Assembly: GCA_037976565.1 (NCBI GenBank)
Contig: CP137674.1
Location: 1,455,690 to 1,519,689, forward strand
Origin: Mesocentrotus franciscanus
Lineage: Eukaryota; Echinodermata; Echinoidea; Camarodonta; Strongylocentrotidae
Direction: 5' to 3'
Length of the DNA: 64,000 bases
Shown here: positions 28,586 to 43,300 of the stretch, in pieces
Numbering within the stretch: position 1 is the first letter of the stretch
Layout: the number at the start of each line of letters is the position of its first letter
Notes under the pieces: model-generated
The model's database searches: none
Told to the model about the DNA's origin: nothing
What the model saw: only the letters and a program-made list of their open reading frames with translations
Translations under genes and position numbers: made by a program

Positions 28586-31500
28586 ATTGATTATCAATCA
28601 TATAGGCGCTATATAAATCGAAACAATATCATGATTCAAAATTTCATTTTGCACTTTGCATCTCCGAAACAAGAGGGCACTCGAATTAACCAGTATTACA
28701 CCGGGGTATGGGACATTATTTGTATGATTATTTCATTTGTGATCTAGGCGTCGATCAAAGGGGTCATCTGACCGAATTCCCTGTACTAGCATATTCAGGA
28801 TTTCGCGCTATGCACAGAGGTAACTATTCATGGATGTGGTCAAGATTGGTAGAGCGCACGCTTTCCGATAATGAGATCCTGAGTTCGAACCATGCCCACT
28901 GCCTTTTTTGTCCTACAGCAAGACAATTTATCCACAATTATTGCTTCTTCTCTACTCAGGTGTGTATATTTGGAGACCCGTAGAGACGAAAGTTTCATTT
29001 GAACGATCTTCTCAATGCCCATTAGCCGCTTGAAGGAAAGCCCCAGGAGTGGAGATGGTGCACACAATGTGCGCTGGTTTGCATTGTATCCTATGACCGG
29101 GGTAATAATATCATTGTAAAGCTTAGAATTGATTATCAATCATATAAGGCGCTATATAAATCGAAACAATATTATGATTCAACAATTTATTTTGCACTTT
29201 GCATCTCCAAACAAGAGGGCACTGAATTAACCAGTATTACACCGGGGTATGGGGACATTATTTGTATATGATTACTATTTCATTTGTGATCTAGGCGTCG
29301 ATCAAAGGGGTCATCTGACCGAATTCCCTGTACTAGCATATTCAGGATTTCGCGCTATGCACATTGAGGTAACTATCCATGTGGATGTGGTTTTTCAAGA
29401 TTGGTAGAGCGCACGCTTTCCGATAATGAGATCCTGAGTTCGAACCATGCCCACTGCCTTTTTGTCCTACAGCAAGACAATTTATCCAATTATTGCTGCC
29501 TTCTACTCAGGTGTATATTGGGGACCCGGTAGGAGTTTAAAGTCTTTAAGTGAACGATCTTCCCAATGCCCATGAGCCACTTTGAAGGAATGCTCCCAGG
29601 GAGGAGATGGCACACAATTGCGCTGGTTTGCATTGTATACTATGACCGGGGTAATAATGTCATTGTAAAGCACTTAGAATTGATTATCAATCATAATTAT
29701 AGGCGCTATATAAATCGAAACAATATCATGATTCAAAACTTTCATTTTTGCACTTTGCATCTCCGAAACAAGAGGGCACTCGAATTAACCAGTATTACAC
29801 AGGGGATGGGGACATTATTTGTATATGATTACTATTTCATTTGTGATCTAGGCGTCGATCAAGGGGTCATCTGACCGAATTCCTGTACTAGCATATTCAG
29901 GATTTCGCGCTATGCACATTGATGTAACTATTCATGTGGATGTGGTTTGTCAAGATTGGTAGAGCGCACGCCTGATAATGAGATCCCGAGTTCGAACCAT
30001 GCCCACTGCCTTTTGTCCTTCAGCAAGCTAATTTATCGATGATTATTGCTGCTCTACTCTAGGTGTATTGAGACCCGGTAGGAGGTTAAAGTCTTTAAGT
30101 GAACGATCTTCTCAATGCCCATGAGCACACTTGGAAGGAATGCTCCCAGGAGTGGAACGGTGCTCACACTGTGCGCTTGTTTGCATTGTACCCATGACCG
30201 GCATAATATCATTGTAAAGCGCTAGAATTGATTATTATCAATCATATAGGCGCTATATAACCGAAACAATATTATGATTCAACAATTTAGTTTTGCACTT
30301 TGCATCTCCGAAACAAGAGGGCACTCAAATTAACCAGTATTACACCGGGGTGGTGACATTATTTGTATATGATTACTATTTCATTTGTGATCTAGGCGTC
30401 GATCAAGGAGGTCATCTGACCGAATTCCCTGTACTAGCATATTCAGGATTCGCGCTATGCACATTAGCTAACCATTGATGTGATTTTCAAGATTGGTAAA
30501 GCGCACGCTTTCCGATAATGAGATCCGAGTTCGAACCATGTCCACTGCCTTTTGTCCTACAGCAAGACCACCCAATTATTGCTTCTCTCTACTCAGGTGT
30601 GTACATGGGGACCCGGTAGGAGACGAAAGCCTTCCTTGAACGATTTTCTCAATGCCCATTAGCCGCTTGGAAGGAAAGCTCCCAGGAGTGGAGATGGTGC
30701 ACACAATGTGCGCTGGTTTGCATTGTATCTGCTACCGGGGTAATAACCATTGTAAAGCGCTTAGAATGATTATCAATCATATACGCGCTATATAAATCGA
30801 AACAATATTATGATTCAACAATTTATTTTGCACTTTGCATCTCCGAAACAAGAGGGCACTCGAATTAACCAGTATTACACCGGGGTATGGGGACATTATT
30901 TGTATATGATTACTATTTCATTTGTGATCTAGGCGTCGATCAAGGGGTCATCTGACCGAATTCCCTGTACTAGCATATTCAGGATTTCGCGCTATGCACA
31001 TTGAGGTAACTATTCATGTGGATGTGGTTTGTCAAGATTGGTAGAGCGCACGCTTTCCGATAATGAGATCCCGAGTTCGAACCATGCCCACTGCCTTTTG
31101 TCCTAGCAGCAAGACACAATTTTATCCATCATTGTTGCCTCTCTACTCAGTGTGTATATTTGAGACCTGAATAGGGAGGTTCAGGCTTCAAATGAACGAT
31201 CTTCCCAATGCCCATGAGCCACTAATCAGAATGCCTGTGGAGTGAGATACACAATGTGCACTTTGCATCTCCGAAACAAGAGGGCACTCGAATTAACCAG
31301 TATTACACCGGGGTATGGGGACATTATTTGTATATGATTACTATTTCATTTGTGATCTAGGCATCGATCAAGGGGGTCATCTGACCGAATTCCCTGTACT
31401 ATATTCAGGATTTCGCGCTATGCACATTGATGTAACTATTCATGTGGATGTGGTTTGTCAAGATTGGTAGAGCGCACGCTTTCGATAATGATCCCGAGTT

Positions 31501-32700
31501 CGAACCATGCCCACTGCCTTTTGTCCTTCGGCAAGACAATTTATCGATGATTATTGCTTGCTCTCTACTTAGGTGTATATTTGGAGACCCGGTAGGAGGT
31601 TAAAGTCTTTAAGTGAACGATCTTTCTCATGCCATGAGCCACTTGGAAGGAATGCTCCCAGGGAGGAATGGTGCACACAATGTGCGCTTGTTTGCATTGT
31701 ATCCTATGACCGGTAATAATATCATTGTAAAGCTTAGAATTGATTATCAAATAATTATAGGCGCTATATAAATCGAAACAATATTATGATTCAACAATTT
31801 AGTTTCTGCACTTTGCATCTCCGAAACAAGAGGGCTCGAATTAACCGTATTACACCGGGGTATGGGGACATTATTTGTATATGATTACTATTTCATTTGT
31901 GATCTAGGCGTCGATCAAGGGGTCATCTGACCGAATTCCTGTACTAGCATATTCAGGATTTCGCGCTATGCACATTGAGTAACTATTCATGTGGATGTGG
32001 TTTTCAAGATTGGTAGAGCGCTTTCCGATAATGAGATCCCGAGTTCGAACCATGCCCACTGTTTTTGTCCTACAGCAAGACAATTTATCCACAATTATTG
32101 CTGCTCTCTACTTAGGTGTATATGGAGACCCGGTAGGAGGTTAAAGTCTTTAAGTGAACGATCTTCTCAATGCCCATGAGCCACTTGGAAGGAATGCTCC
32201 CAGGGAGTTGAAATGGTGCACACAATGTGCGCTTGTTTGCATTGTACCCTATGACCTGGGTAATAATATCATTGTAAAGCGCTTAGAATTGATTATCAAT
32301 CATATAGGCGCTATATAAATCGAAACAATATCATGATTCAAAACTTTCATTTTTGCACTTTGCATCTTCGAAACAAGAGGGCACTCGAATTAACCAGTAT
32401 TACACCGGGGTATGGGGACATTATTTGTATATGATTACTATTTCATTTGTGATCTAGGCGTCGATCAAAGGGGTCATCTGACCGAATTCCCTGTACTAGC
32501 ATATTCAGGATTTCGCGCTATGCACATGAGGTAACTATCCGTGGATGTGGTTTGTCAAGATTGGTAGAGCGCACGCTTTCCGATAATGAGATCCCGAGTT
32601 CGAACCATGTCCACTGCTTTTTGTCCTACAGCAAAACAATTTATCCACAATTATTGCTTCTCTCTACTCAGGTGTGTATTTGGAGACCCGTTAGGAGGTT
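28586..32700 (+). repeat. Array block R1: indel-rich units right of the gap
   Basis: B boxes start at 28883, 29438, 29990, 30529, 31075, 31498, 32043 and 32598. Many small deletions fall in the body and head (for example GCGCACGCCTGATAATG near 29,965, and AGAGCGCTTTCC near 32,015). The linker is much better preserved. The first two units carry the CCTGAGTTCG variant shared with block L5. Confidence 0.8.
31256..31262 (+). other. Junction of a roughly 126-bp deletion removing a SINE tail
   Basis: The body motif ACAATGTGC runs straight into CACTTTGCATCTCC of the linker. The end of the body, the whole LINE-like tail and the first bases of the linker are absent, which explains most of the short 423-bp interval between the B boxes at 31,075 and 31,498. 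The joined ends share TGC, consistent with a microhomology deletion or an assembly slip. Confidence 0.8.
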
Positions 32701-35700
32701 CAGGTCTTTAAGTGAACGATCTTCCCAATGCCCATTAGCCACTTGGAAGGAAAGCTCCCCAGTGAGTGGAGATGGTGCACACAATGTGCGCTGGTTTGCA
32801 TTGTATCCTATGACCGGGGTAATAATATCATTGTAAAGCGCTTAGAATTGATTATCAATCATATAGGCGCTATATAAATCGAAACAATATTATGATTCAA
32901 CAATTTATTTTGCACTTTGCATCTCCGAAACAAGAGGGCACTCGAATTAACCAGTATTACACCGGGGTATGGGGACATTATTTGTATATGATTACTATTT
33001 CATTTGTGATCTAGGCGTCGATCAAGGGGTCATCTGACCGAATTCCCTGTACTAGCATATTCAGGATTTCGCGCTATGCACATTGAGGTAACTATTCATG
33101 TGGATGTGGTTTTTCAAGATTGGTAGAGCGCACGCTTTCCGATAATGAGATCCCGAGTTCGAACCATGCCCACTGCCTTTTGTCCTACAGCAAGACAAGT
33201 TATCCACAATTATTGCTGCTCTCTACTCAGGTGTGTACATGGGGACCCGGTAGGAGTTTAAAGTCTTTAAGTGAACGATCTTCCCAATGCCCATGAGCCA
33301 CTTTGAAGGAATGCTCCCCAGGGAGTGGAGATGGTGCACACAATTCGCGCTTGTTTGCATTGTATACTATGACCGGGGTAATAATATCATTGTAAAGCGC
33401 TTAGAATTGATTATCAATCATATAGGCGCTATATAAATCGAAACAATATTATGATTCAACAATTTAATTTTTGCACTTTGCATCTCCGAAACAAGAGGGC
33501 ACTCGAATTAACCAGTATTACACCGGGGTATGGGGACATTATTTGTATATGATTACTATTTCATTTGTGATCTAGGCGTCGATCAAGGGGTCATCTGACC
33601 GAATTCCTGTACTAGCATATTCAGGATTTCGCGCTATGCACATAGAGGTAACTATTCATGTGGATGTGGTTTTTCAAGATTGGTAGAGCGCACGCTTTCC
33701 GATAATGAGATCCCGAGTTCGAACCATGCCCACTGCCTTTTTGTCCTACAGGAAGACAATTTATCCACAATTATTGCTTCTCTCTACTCAGGTGTGTACA
33801 TGGGGACCCGGTAGGAGAAGAAAGCCTTCATTTGAACGATTTTCTCAATGCCCATTAGCCGCTTGAAGGAAAGCTCCCAGGAGTGGAGATGGTGCACACA
33901 ATGTGCGCTGGTTTGCATTGTATCCTATGACCGGGGTAATAATACTATTGTAAAGCGCTTAGAATTGATTATCAATCATATACGCGCTATATAAATCGAA
34001 ACAATATCATGATTCAAAACTTTCATTTTTGCACTTTGCATCTCCGAAACAAGAGGGCACTCGAATTAACCAGTATTACACCGGGGTATGGGGACATTAT
34101 TTGTATATGATTACTATTTCATTTGTGATCTAGGCGTCGATCAAGGGGGTCATCTGACCGAATTCCCTGTACTAGCATATTCAGGATTTCGCGCTATGCA
34201 CATTGAGGTAACTATCCATGTGGATGTGGTTTGTCAAGATTGGTAGAGCGCACGCTTTCCGATAATGAGATCCCGAGTTCGAACCATGTCCACTGCCTTT
34301 TTGTCCTACAGCAAAACAATTTATCCACAATTATTGCTGCTCTCTACTCAGGTGTATATTTGGAGACCCGTTAGGAGGTTCAGGTCTTTAAGTGAACGAT
34401 CTTCCCAATGCCCATGAGCCACTTGGAAGGAATGTTCCCCAGGGAGTGGAGATGGTGCACACAATGTGCGCTGGTTTGCATTGTATACTATGACCGGGGT
34501 AATAATGTCATTGTAAAGCACTTAGAATTGATTATCAATCATAATTATAGGCGCTATATAAATCGAAACAATATCATAATTCAAAACTTTCATTTTTGCA
34601 CTTTGCATCTCCGAAACAAGAGGGCACTCGAATTAACCAGTATTACACAGGGGTATGGGGACATTATTTGTATATGATTACTATTTCATTTGTGATCTAG
34701 GCATCGATCAAGGGGTCATCTGACCGAATTCCCTGTACTAGCATATTCAGGATTTCGCGCTATGCACATTGATGTAACTATTCATGTGGATGTGGTTTGT
34801 CAAGATTGGTAGAGCGCACGCTTTCCGATAATGAGATCCCGAGTTCGAACCATGCCCACTGCCTTTTGTCCTTCGGCAAGCTAATTTATCGATGATTATT
34901 GCTGCTCTCTACTTAGGTGTATATTTGGAGACCCGGTAGGAGGTTAAAGTCTTTAAGTGAACGATCTTCTCAATGCCCATGAGCCACTTGGAAGGAATGC
35001 TCCCAGGGAGTGGAAATGGTGCACACAATGTGCGCTTGTTTGCATTGTACCCTATGACCGGGGTAATAATATCATTGTAAAGCGCTTAGAATTGATTATC
35101 AATCATATAGGCGCTATATAAATCGAAACAATATTATGATTCAACAATTTAGTTTCTGCACTTTGCATCTCCGAAACAAGAGGGCACTCGAATTAACCAG
35201 TATTACACCGGGGTATGGGGACATTATTTGTATATGATTACTATTTCATTTGTGATCTAGGCGTCGATCAAGGGGTCATCTGACCGAATTCCCTGTACTA
35301 GCATATTCAGGATTTCGCGCTATGCACATTGAGGTAACTATTCATGTGGATGTGGTTTGTCAAGATTGGTAGAGCGCACGCTTTCCGATAATGAGATCCC
35401 GAGTTCGAACCATGCCCACTGCCTTTTTGTCCTACAGCAAGACAATTTATCCACAATTATTGCTGCTCTCTACTCAGGTGTGTATTTGGAGACCCGGTAG
35501 GAGGTTAAAGTCTTTAAGTGAACGATCTTCCAAGTGCCCATGAGCCACTTGAAGGAATGCTCCCAGGAGTGGAGATGGTGCACACAATGTGCGCTGGTTT
35601 GCATTGTATCCTATGACCGGGGTAATAATCATTGTAAAGCGCTTAGAATTGATTATCAATCATATAGGCGCTATATAAATCGAAACAATATTATGATTCA

Positions 35701-38700
35701 ACAATTTAATTTCTGCACTTTGCATCTCCGAAACAAGAGGGCACTCGAATTAACCAGTATTACACCGGGGTATGGGGACATTATTTGTATATGATTACTA
35801 TTTCATTTGTGATCTAGGCGTCGATCAAGGGGGTCATCTGACCGAATTCCTGTACTAGCATATTCAGGATTTCGCGCTATGCACATTGAGGTAACTATCC
35901 ATGTGGATGTGGTTTGTCAAGATTGGTAGAGCGCACGCTTTCCGATAATGAGATCCCGAGTTCGAACCATGCCCACTGCCTTTTTGTCCTACAGCAAGAC
36001 AATTTATCCACAATTATTGCTGCTCTCTACTCAGGTGTGTACATGGGGACCCGGTAGGAGTTTAAAGTCTTTAAGTGAACGATCTTCTCAATGCCCATGA
36101 GCCACTTGGTAGGAAAGCTCCCCAGGGAGTGGAGATGGTACACAATATGCGCTGGTTTGCATTGTATCCTATGACCTGTAATAATATCATTGTAAAGCGC
36201 TTAGAATTGATTATCAATCATATAGGCGCTATATAAATCGAAACAATATTATGATTCAACAATTTAGTTTCTGCACTTTGCATCTCCGAAACAAGAGGGC
36301 ACTCGAATTAACCAGTATTACACCGGGGTATGGGGACATTATTTGTATATGATTACTATTTCATTTGTGATCTAGGCGTCGATCAAGGGGTCATCTGACC
36401 GAATTCCCTGTACTAGCATATTCAGGATTTCGCGCTATGCACATTGATGTAACTATTCATGTGGATGTGGTTTGTCAAGATTGGTAGAGCGCACGCTTTC
36501 CGATAATGAGATCCCGAGTTCGAACCATGCCCACTGCCTTTTTTGTTCTACAGCAAGATAATTTATCCACAATTATTGCTGCTCTCTACTCAGGTGTATA
36601 TTTGGAGACCCGGTAGGAGGTTAAAGTCTTTAAGTGAACCATCTTCCCAATGCCCATGAGCCACTTGGAAGGAATGCTCCCCAGGGAGTGGAGATGGTGC
36701 ACACAATGTGCGCTGGTTTGCATTGTATCCTATGACGGGGTAATAATCATTGTAAAGCGCTTAGAATTGATTATCAATCATATAGGCGCTATATAAATCG
36801 AAACAATATTATGATTCAAAATTTAGTTTCTGCACTTTGCATCTCCGAAACAAGAGGGCACTCGAATTAACCAGTATTACACCGGGGTATGGGGACATTA
36901 TTTGTATATGATTACTATTTCATTTGTGATCTAGGCGTCGATCAAGGGGTCATCTGACCGAATTCCCTGTACTAGCATATTCAGGATTTCGCGCTATGCA
37001 CATTGATGTAACTATTCATGTGGATGTGGTTTGTCAAGATTGGTAGAGCGCACGCTTTCCGATAATGAGATCCCGAGTTCGAACCATGCCCACTGCCTTT
37101 GTCCTTCGGCAAGCTAATTTATCGATGATTATTGCTGCTCTCTACTTAGGTGTATATTGGAGACCCGGTAGGAGGTTAAAGTCTTTAAGTGAACGATCTT
37201 CTCAATGCCCATGAGCCACTTGGAAGGAATGCTCCCCAGGGAGTGGAAATGGTGCACACAATGTGCGCTTGTTTGCATTGTGACCTATGACCGGGGTAAT
37301 AATATCATTGTAAAGCGCTTAGAATTGATTATCAATCATATTGGTACTATATAAATTGAAACAATATTATGATTCAACAATTTATTTCTGCACTTTGCAT
37401 CTCCGAAACAAGAGGGCACTCGAATTAACCAGTATTACACCGGGGTATGGGGACATTATTTGTATATGATTACTATTTCATTTGTGATCTAGGCGTCGAT
37501 CAAGGGGTCATCTGACCGAATTCCCTGTACTAGCATATTCAGGATTTCGCGCTATGCACATTGAGGTAACTATTCATGTGGATGTGGTTTGTCAAGATTG
37601 GTAGAGCGCACGCTTTCCGATAATGAGATCCCGAGTTCGAACCATGCCCACTGCCTTTTGTCCTACAGCAAGACAATTTATCCACAATTATTGCTGCTCT
37701 CTACTCAGGTGTGTACATGGGGACCCGGTAGGAGGTTAAAGTCTTTAAGTGAACGATCTTCTCAATGCCCATGAGCCACTTGGAAGGAATGCTCCCCAGG
37801 GAGTGGAAATGGTGCACACAATGTGCGCTTGTTTGCATTGTATCCTATGACCGGGGTAATAATATCATTGTAAAGCGCTTAGAATTGATTATCAATCATA
37901 TAGGCGCTATATAAATCGAAACAATATTATGATTCAACAATTTAGTTTCTGCACTTTGCATCTCCGAAACAAGAGGGCACTCGAATTAACCAGTATTACA
38001 CCGGGGTATGGGGACATTATTTGTATATGATTACTATTTCATTTGTGATCTAGGCGTCGATCAAGGGGTCATCTGACCGAATTCCCTGTACTAGCATATT
38101 CAGGATTTCGCGCTATGCACATTGAGGTAACTATTCATGTGGATGTGGTTTTTCAAGATTGGTAGAGCGCACGCTTTCCGATAATGAGATCCCGAGTTCG
38201 AACCATGCCCACTGCCTTTTGTCCTACAGCAAGACAATTTATCCACAATTATTGCTGCTCTCTACTTAGGTGTATATTTGGAGACCCGGTAGGAGGTTAA
38301 AGTCTTTAAGTGAACGATCTTCACAATGCCCATGAGCCACATTGAAGGAATGCTCCCCAGGGAGTGGAGATGGTGCACACAATTCGCGCTTGTTTGCATT
38401 GTATGCTATGACCGGGGTAATAATATCATTGTAAAGCGCTTAGAATTGATTATCAATCATATAGGCGTATAAATCGAAACAATATTATGATTCAAAATTT
38501 AGTTTTGCACTTTGCATCTCCGAAACAAGAGGGCACTCGAATTAACCAGTATTACACCGGGGTATGGGGACATTATTTGTATATGATTACTATTTCATTT
38601 GTGATCTAGGCGTCGATCAAGGGGTCATCTGACCGAATTCTGTACTAGCATATTCAGGATTTCGCGCTATGCACATTGAGGTAACTATTCATGTGGATGT

Positions 38701-40330
38701 GGTTTGTCAAGATTGGTAGAGCGCACGCTTTCCGATAATGAGATCCCGAGTTCGAACCATGCCCACTGCCTTTTGTCCTACAGCAAGACAATTTATCCAC
38801 AATTATTGCTGCTCTCTACTCAGGTGTATATTTTGAGACCCGGTAGGAGGTTAAAGTCTTTAAGTGAACGATCTTCCCAATGCCCATGAGCCACTTGGAA
38901 GGAATGCTCCCCAGGGAGTGGAGATGGTGCACACAATGTGCGCTGGTTTGCATTGTACTATGACCGGGGTAATATCATTGTAAAGCGCTTAGAATTGATT
39001 ATCAATCATATAGGCGCTATATAAATCGAAACAATATTATGATTCAACAATTTAATTTTTGCACTTTGCATCTCCGAAACAAGAGGGCACTGAATTAACC
39101 AGTATTACACCGGGGTATGGGGACATTATTTGTATATGATTACTATTTCATTTGTGATCTAGGCGTCGATCAAGGGGTCATCTGACCGAATTCCTGTACT
39201 AGCATATTCAGGATTTCGCGCTATGCACATTGAGGTAACTATCCATGTGGATGTGGTTTGTCAAGATTGGTAGAGCGCACGCTTTCCGATAATGAGATCC
39301 GAGTTCGAACCATGCCCACTGCCTTTTGTCCTACAGCAAGACAATTTATCCACAATTATTGCTCTCTACTCAGGTGTGTACATGGAGACCCGGTAGGAAG
39401 AAAGCCTTAAGTGAACGATTTCTCAATGCCCATTAGCTTGGAAGGAAAGCTCCCAGGGAGTGGAGATGGTGCACACAATGTGCGCTGGTTTGCATTATCC
39501 TATGACCGGGGTAATAATATCATTGTAAAGCGCTTAGAATTGATTATCAATCATATTCGCGCTAAATAAATCGAAACAATATCATGATTCAAAACTTTTA
39601 TTTTTGCACTTTGCATCTCCGAAACAAGAGGGCACTCGAATTAACCAGTATTACACCGGGGTATGGGGACATTATTTGTATATGATTACTATTTCATTTG
39701 TGATCTAGGCGTCGATCAAGGGGTCATCTGACCGAATTCCTGTACTAGCATATTCTGGATTTCGCGCTATGCACATTGAGGTAACTATTCATGTGGATGT
39801 GGTTTTTCAAGATTGGTAGAGCGCACGCTTTCCGATAATGAGATCCGAGTTCGAACCATGCCCACTGTTTTTGTCCTACAGCAAGACAATTTATCCACAA
39901 TTATTGCTGCTCTCTACTCAGGTGTATATTTGGAGACCCGGTAGGAGGTTAAAGTCTTTAAGTGAACGATCTTCCCAATGCCCATGAGCCACTTGGAAGG
40001 AATGCTCCCCAGGGAGTGGAGATGGTGCACACAATGTGCGCTGGTTTGCATTGTATCCTATGACCGGGGTAATAATGTCATTGTAAAGCACTTAGAATTG
40101 ATTATCAATCATATAGGCGCTATATAAATCGAAACAATATCATGATTCAAAATTTAGTTTTTGCACTTTGCATCTCCGAAACAAGAGGGCACTCGAATTA
40201 ACCAGTATTACACGGGGTATGGGGACATTATTTGTATATGATTACTATTTCATTTGTGATCTAGGCGTCGATCAAGGGGTCATCTGACCGAATTCCTGTA
40301 CTAGCATATTCAGGATTTCGCGCTATGCAC
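32701..40330 (+). repeat. Array block R2: units without a clear higher-order period
   Basis: B boxes start at 33157, 33717, 34277, 34843, 35403, 35960, 36518, 37077, 37635, 38196, 38750, 39303 and 39849. CGATGATTATTG-type units (34843, 37077) are not evenly spaced with their neighbours. A diverged tail, GGTACTATATAAATTG, first appears near 37,345 and returns regularly in block R4. Variants typical of block L4 (CACTTTGAAGG, GTATACTATGACC) occur near 33.3 kb. Confidence 0.75.
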
Positions 40331-43300
40331 ATTGAGGTAACTATCCTTGTGGATGTGGTTTGTCAAGATTGGTAGAGCGCACGCTTTCCGATAATGAGAT
40401 CCCGAGTTCGAACCATGCCCACTGCCTTTTGTCCTTCAGCAAGACAATTTATCGATGATTATTGCTGCTCTCTACTCAGGTGTATATTTGGAGACCCGGT
40501 GGAGGTTAAAGTCTTTAAGTGAACGATCTTCCCAATGCCCATGAGCCACTTGGAAGGAATGCTCCCAGGAGTGGAGATGGTACAATGTGCGCTTGTTTGC
40601 ATTGTATCCTATGACCGGGGTAATAATATCATTGTAAAGCGCTTAGAATTGATTATCAATCATATTATAGGCGCTATATAAATCGAAACAATATCATGAT
40701 TCAAAATTTATTTTGCACTTGCATCTCCGAAACAAGAGGGCACTGAATTAACCAGTATTACACCGGGGTATGGGGACATTATTTGTATATGATTACTATT
40801 TCATTTGTGATCTAGGCGTCGATCAAGGGGTCATCTGACCGAATTCCTGTACTAGCATATTCAGGATTTCGCGCTATGCACATTGAGGTAACTATTCATG
40901 TGGATGTGGTTTGTCAAGATTGGTAGAGCGCACGCTTTCCGATAATGAGATCCCGAGTTCGAACCATGCCCACTGCCTTTTGTCCTACAGCAAGACAATT
41001 TATCCACAATTATTGCTTCTCTCTACTCAGGTGTGTACATGGGGACCCGGTAGGAGACGAAAGCTTCATTTGAACGATTTTCTTAATGCCCATTAGCCGC
41101 TTAGAAGGAAAGCTCCCAGGGTGGAGATGGTGCACACAATGTGCGCTGGTTTGCATTGTATCCTATGACCGGGGTAATATCATTGTAAAGCGCTTAGAAT
41201 TGATTATCAATCATATTGGCGCTATATAAATCGAAACAATATTATGATTCAACAATTTAGTTTCTGCACTTTACATCTCTGAAACAAGAGGGCACTCGAA
41301 TTAACCAGTATTACACCGGGGTATGGGGACATTATTTGTATATGATTACTATTTCATTTGTGATCTAGGCGTCGATCAAGGGGTCATCTGACCGAATTCC
41401 CTGTACTAGCATATTCAGGATTTCGCGCTATGCACATTGAGGTAACTATTCATGTGGATGTGGTTTGTCAAGATAGGTAGAGCGCACGCTTTCCGATAAT
41501 GAGATCCCGAGTTCGAACCATGCCCACTGCCTTTTGTCCTTCAGCAAGACAATTTATCCACAATTATTGCTTCTCTACTCAGGTGTATATTTGAGACCCG
41601 GTAGAGGTTAAAGTCTTTAAGTGAACGATCTTCCCAATGCCCATGAGCCACTTGGAAGGAATGCTCCCAGGGAGTGGAGATGGTGCACACAATGTGCGCT
41701 TGTTTGCATTGTACCCTATGACCGGGGTAATAATATCATTGTAAAGCGCTTAGAATTGATTATCAATCATATAGGCGCTATATAAATCGAAACAATATTA
41801 TGATTCAAAACTTTTATTTTTGCACTTTGCATCTCCGAAACAAGAGGGCACTCGAATTAACCAGTATTACACCGGGGTATGGGGACATTATTTGTATATG
41901 ATTACTATTTCATTTGTGATCTAGGCGTCGATCAAGGGGGTCATCTGACCGAATTCCTGTACTAGCATATTCAGGATTTCGCGCTATGCACATTGAGGTA
42001 ACTATTCATGTGGATGTGGTTTGTCAAGATTGGTAGAGCGCACGCTTTCCGATAATGAGATCCCGAGTTCGAACCATGCCCACTGCCTTTTGTCCTTCGG
42101 CAAGCTAATTTATCGATGATTATTGCTGCTCTCTACTCAGGTGTATATTTGGAGACCCGGTAGGAGGTTAAAGTCTTTAAGTGAACGATCTTCTCAATGC
42201 CCATGAGCCACTTGGAAGGAATGCTCCCAGGGAGTGGAGATGGTGCACACAATGTGCGCTGGTTTGCATTGTATCCTATGACCGGGGTAATAATATCATT
42301 GTAAAGCGCTTAGAATTGATTATCAATCATATAGGCGCTATATAAATCGAAACAATATTATGATTCAACAATTTAATTTCTGCACTTTGCATCTCCGAAA
42401 CAAGAGGGCACTCGAATTAACCAGTATTACACCGGGGTATGGGGACATTATTTGTATATGATTACTATTTCATTTGTGATCTAGGCGTCGATCAAGGGGG
42501 TCATCTGACCGAATTCCTGTACTAGCATATTCAGGATTTCGCGCTATGCACATTGAGGTAACTATTCATGTGGATGTGGTTTGTCAAGATTGGTAGAGCG
42601 CACGCTTTCCGATAATGAGATCCGAGTTCGAACCATGCCCACTGCCTTTTGTCCTACAGCAAGACAATTTATCCACAATTATTGCTGCTCTCTACTCAGG
42701 TGTGTACATGGGGACCCGGTAGGAGGTTAAAGTCTTTAAGTGAACGATCTTCCCAATGCCCATGAGCCACTTGAAGGAATGCTCCCCAGGAGTGGAGATG
42801 GTGCACACAATGTGCGCTTGTTTGCATTGTATCCTATGACCGGGGTAATAATATCATTGTAAAGCGCTTAGAATTGATTATCAATCATATAGGCGCTATA
42901 TAAATCGAAACAATATTATGATTCAACAATTTAGTTTCTGCACTTTGCATCTCCGAAACAAGAGGGCACTCGAATTAACCAGTATTACACCGGGGTATGG
43001 GGACATTATTTGTATATGATTACTATTTCATTTGTGATCTAGGCGTCGATCAAGGGGTCATCTGACCGAATTCCCTGTACTAGCATATTCAGGATTTCGC
43101 GCTATGCACATTGAGGTAACTATTCATGTGGATGTGGTTTTTCAAGATTGGTAGAGCGCACGCTTTCCGATAATGAGATCCCGAGTTCGAACCATGCCCA
43201 CTGCCTTTTTGTCCTCCAGCAAGACAATTTATCCACAATTATTGCTGCTCTCTACTCAGGTGTATATTTGGAGACCCGGTAGGAGGTTAAAGTCTTTAAG

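Noticed and set aside
28013..28690. Simple foldback assembly artefact at the gap
   Set aside because: The order of unit types and the truncated units are not mirrored between arms, so a plain self-inverted copy is unlikely, although a scaffolding error remains possible.
27926..28747. Long reading frames across the N run
   Set aside because: They consist mostly of undetermined residues from the assembly gap and have no meaning.
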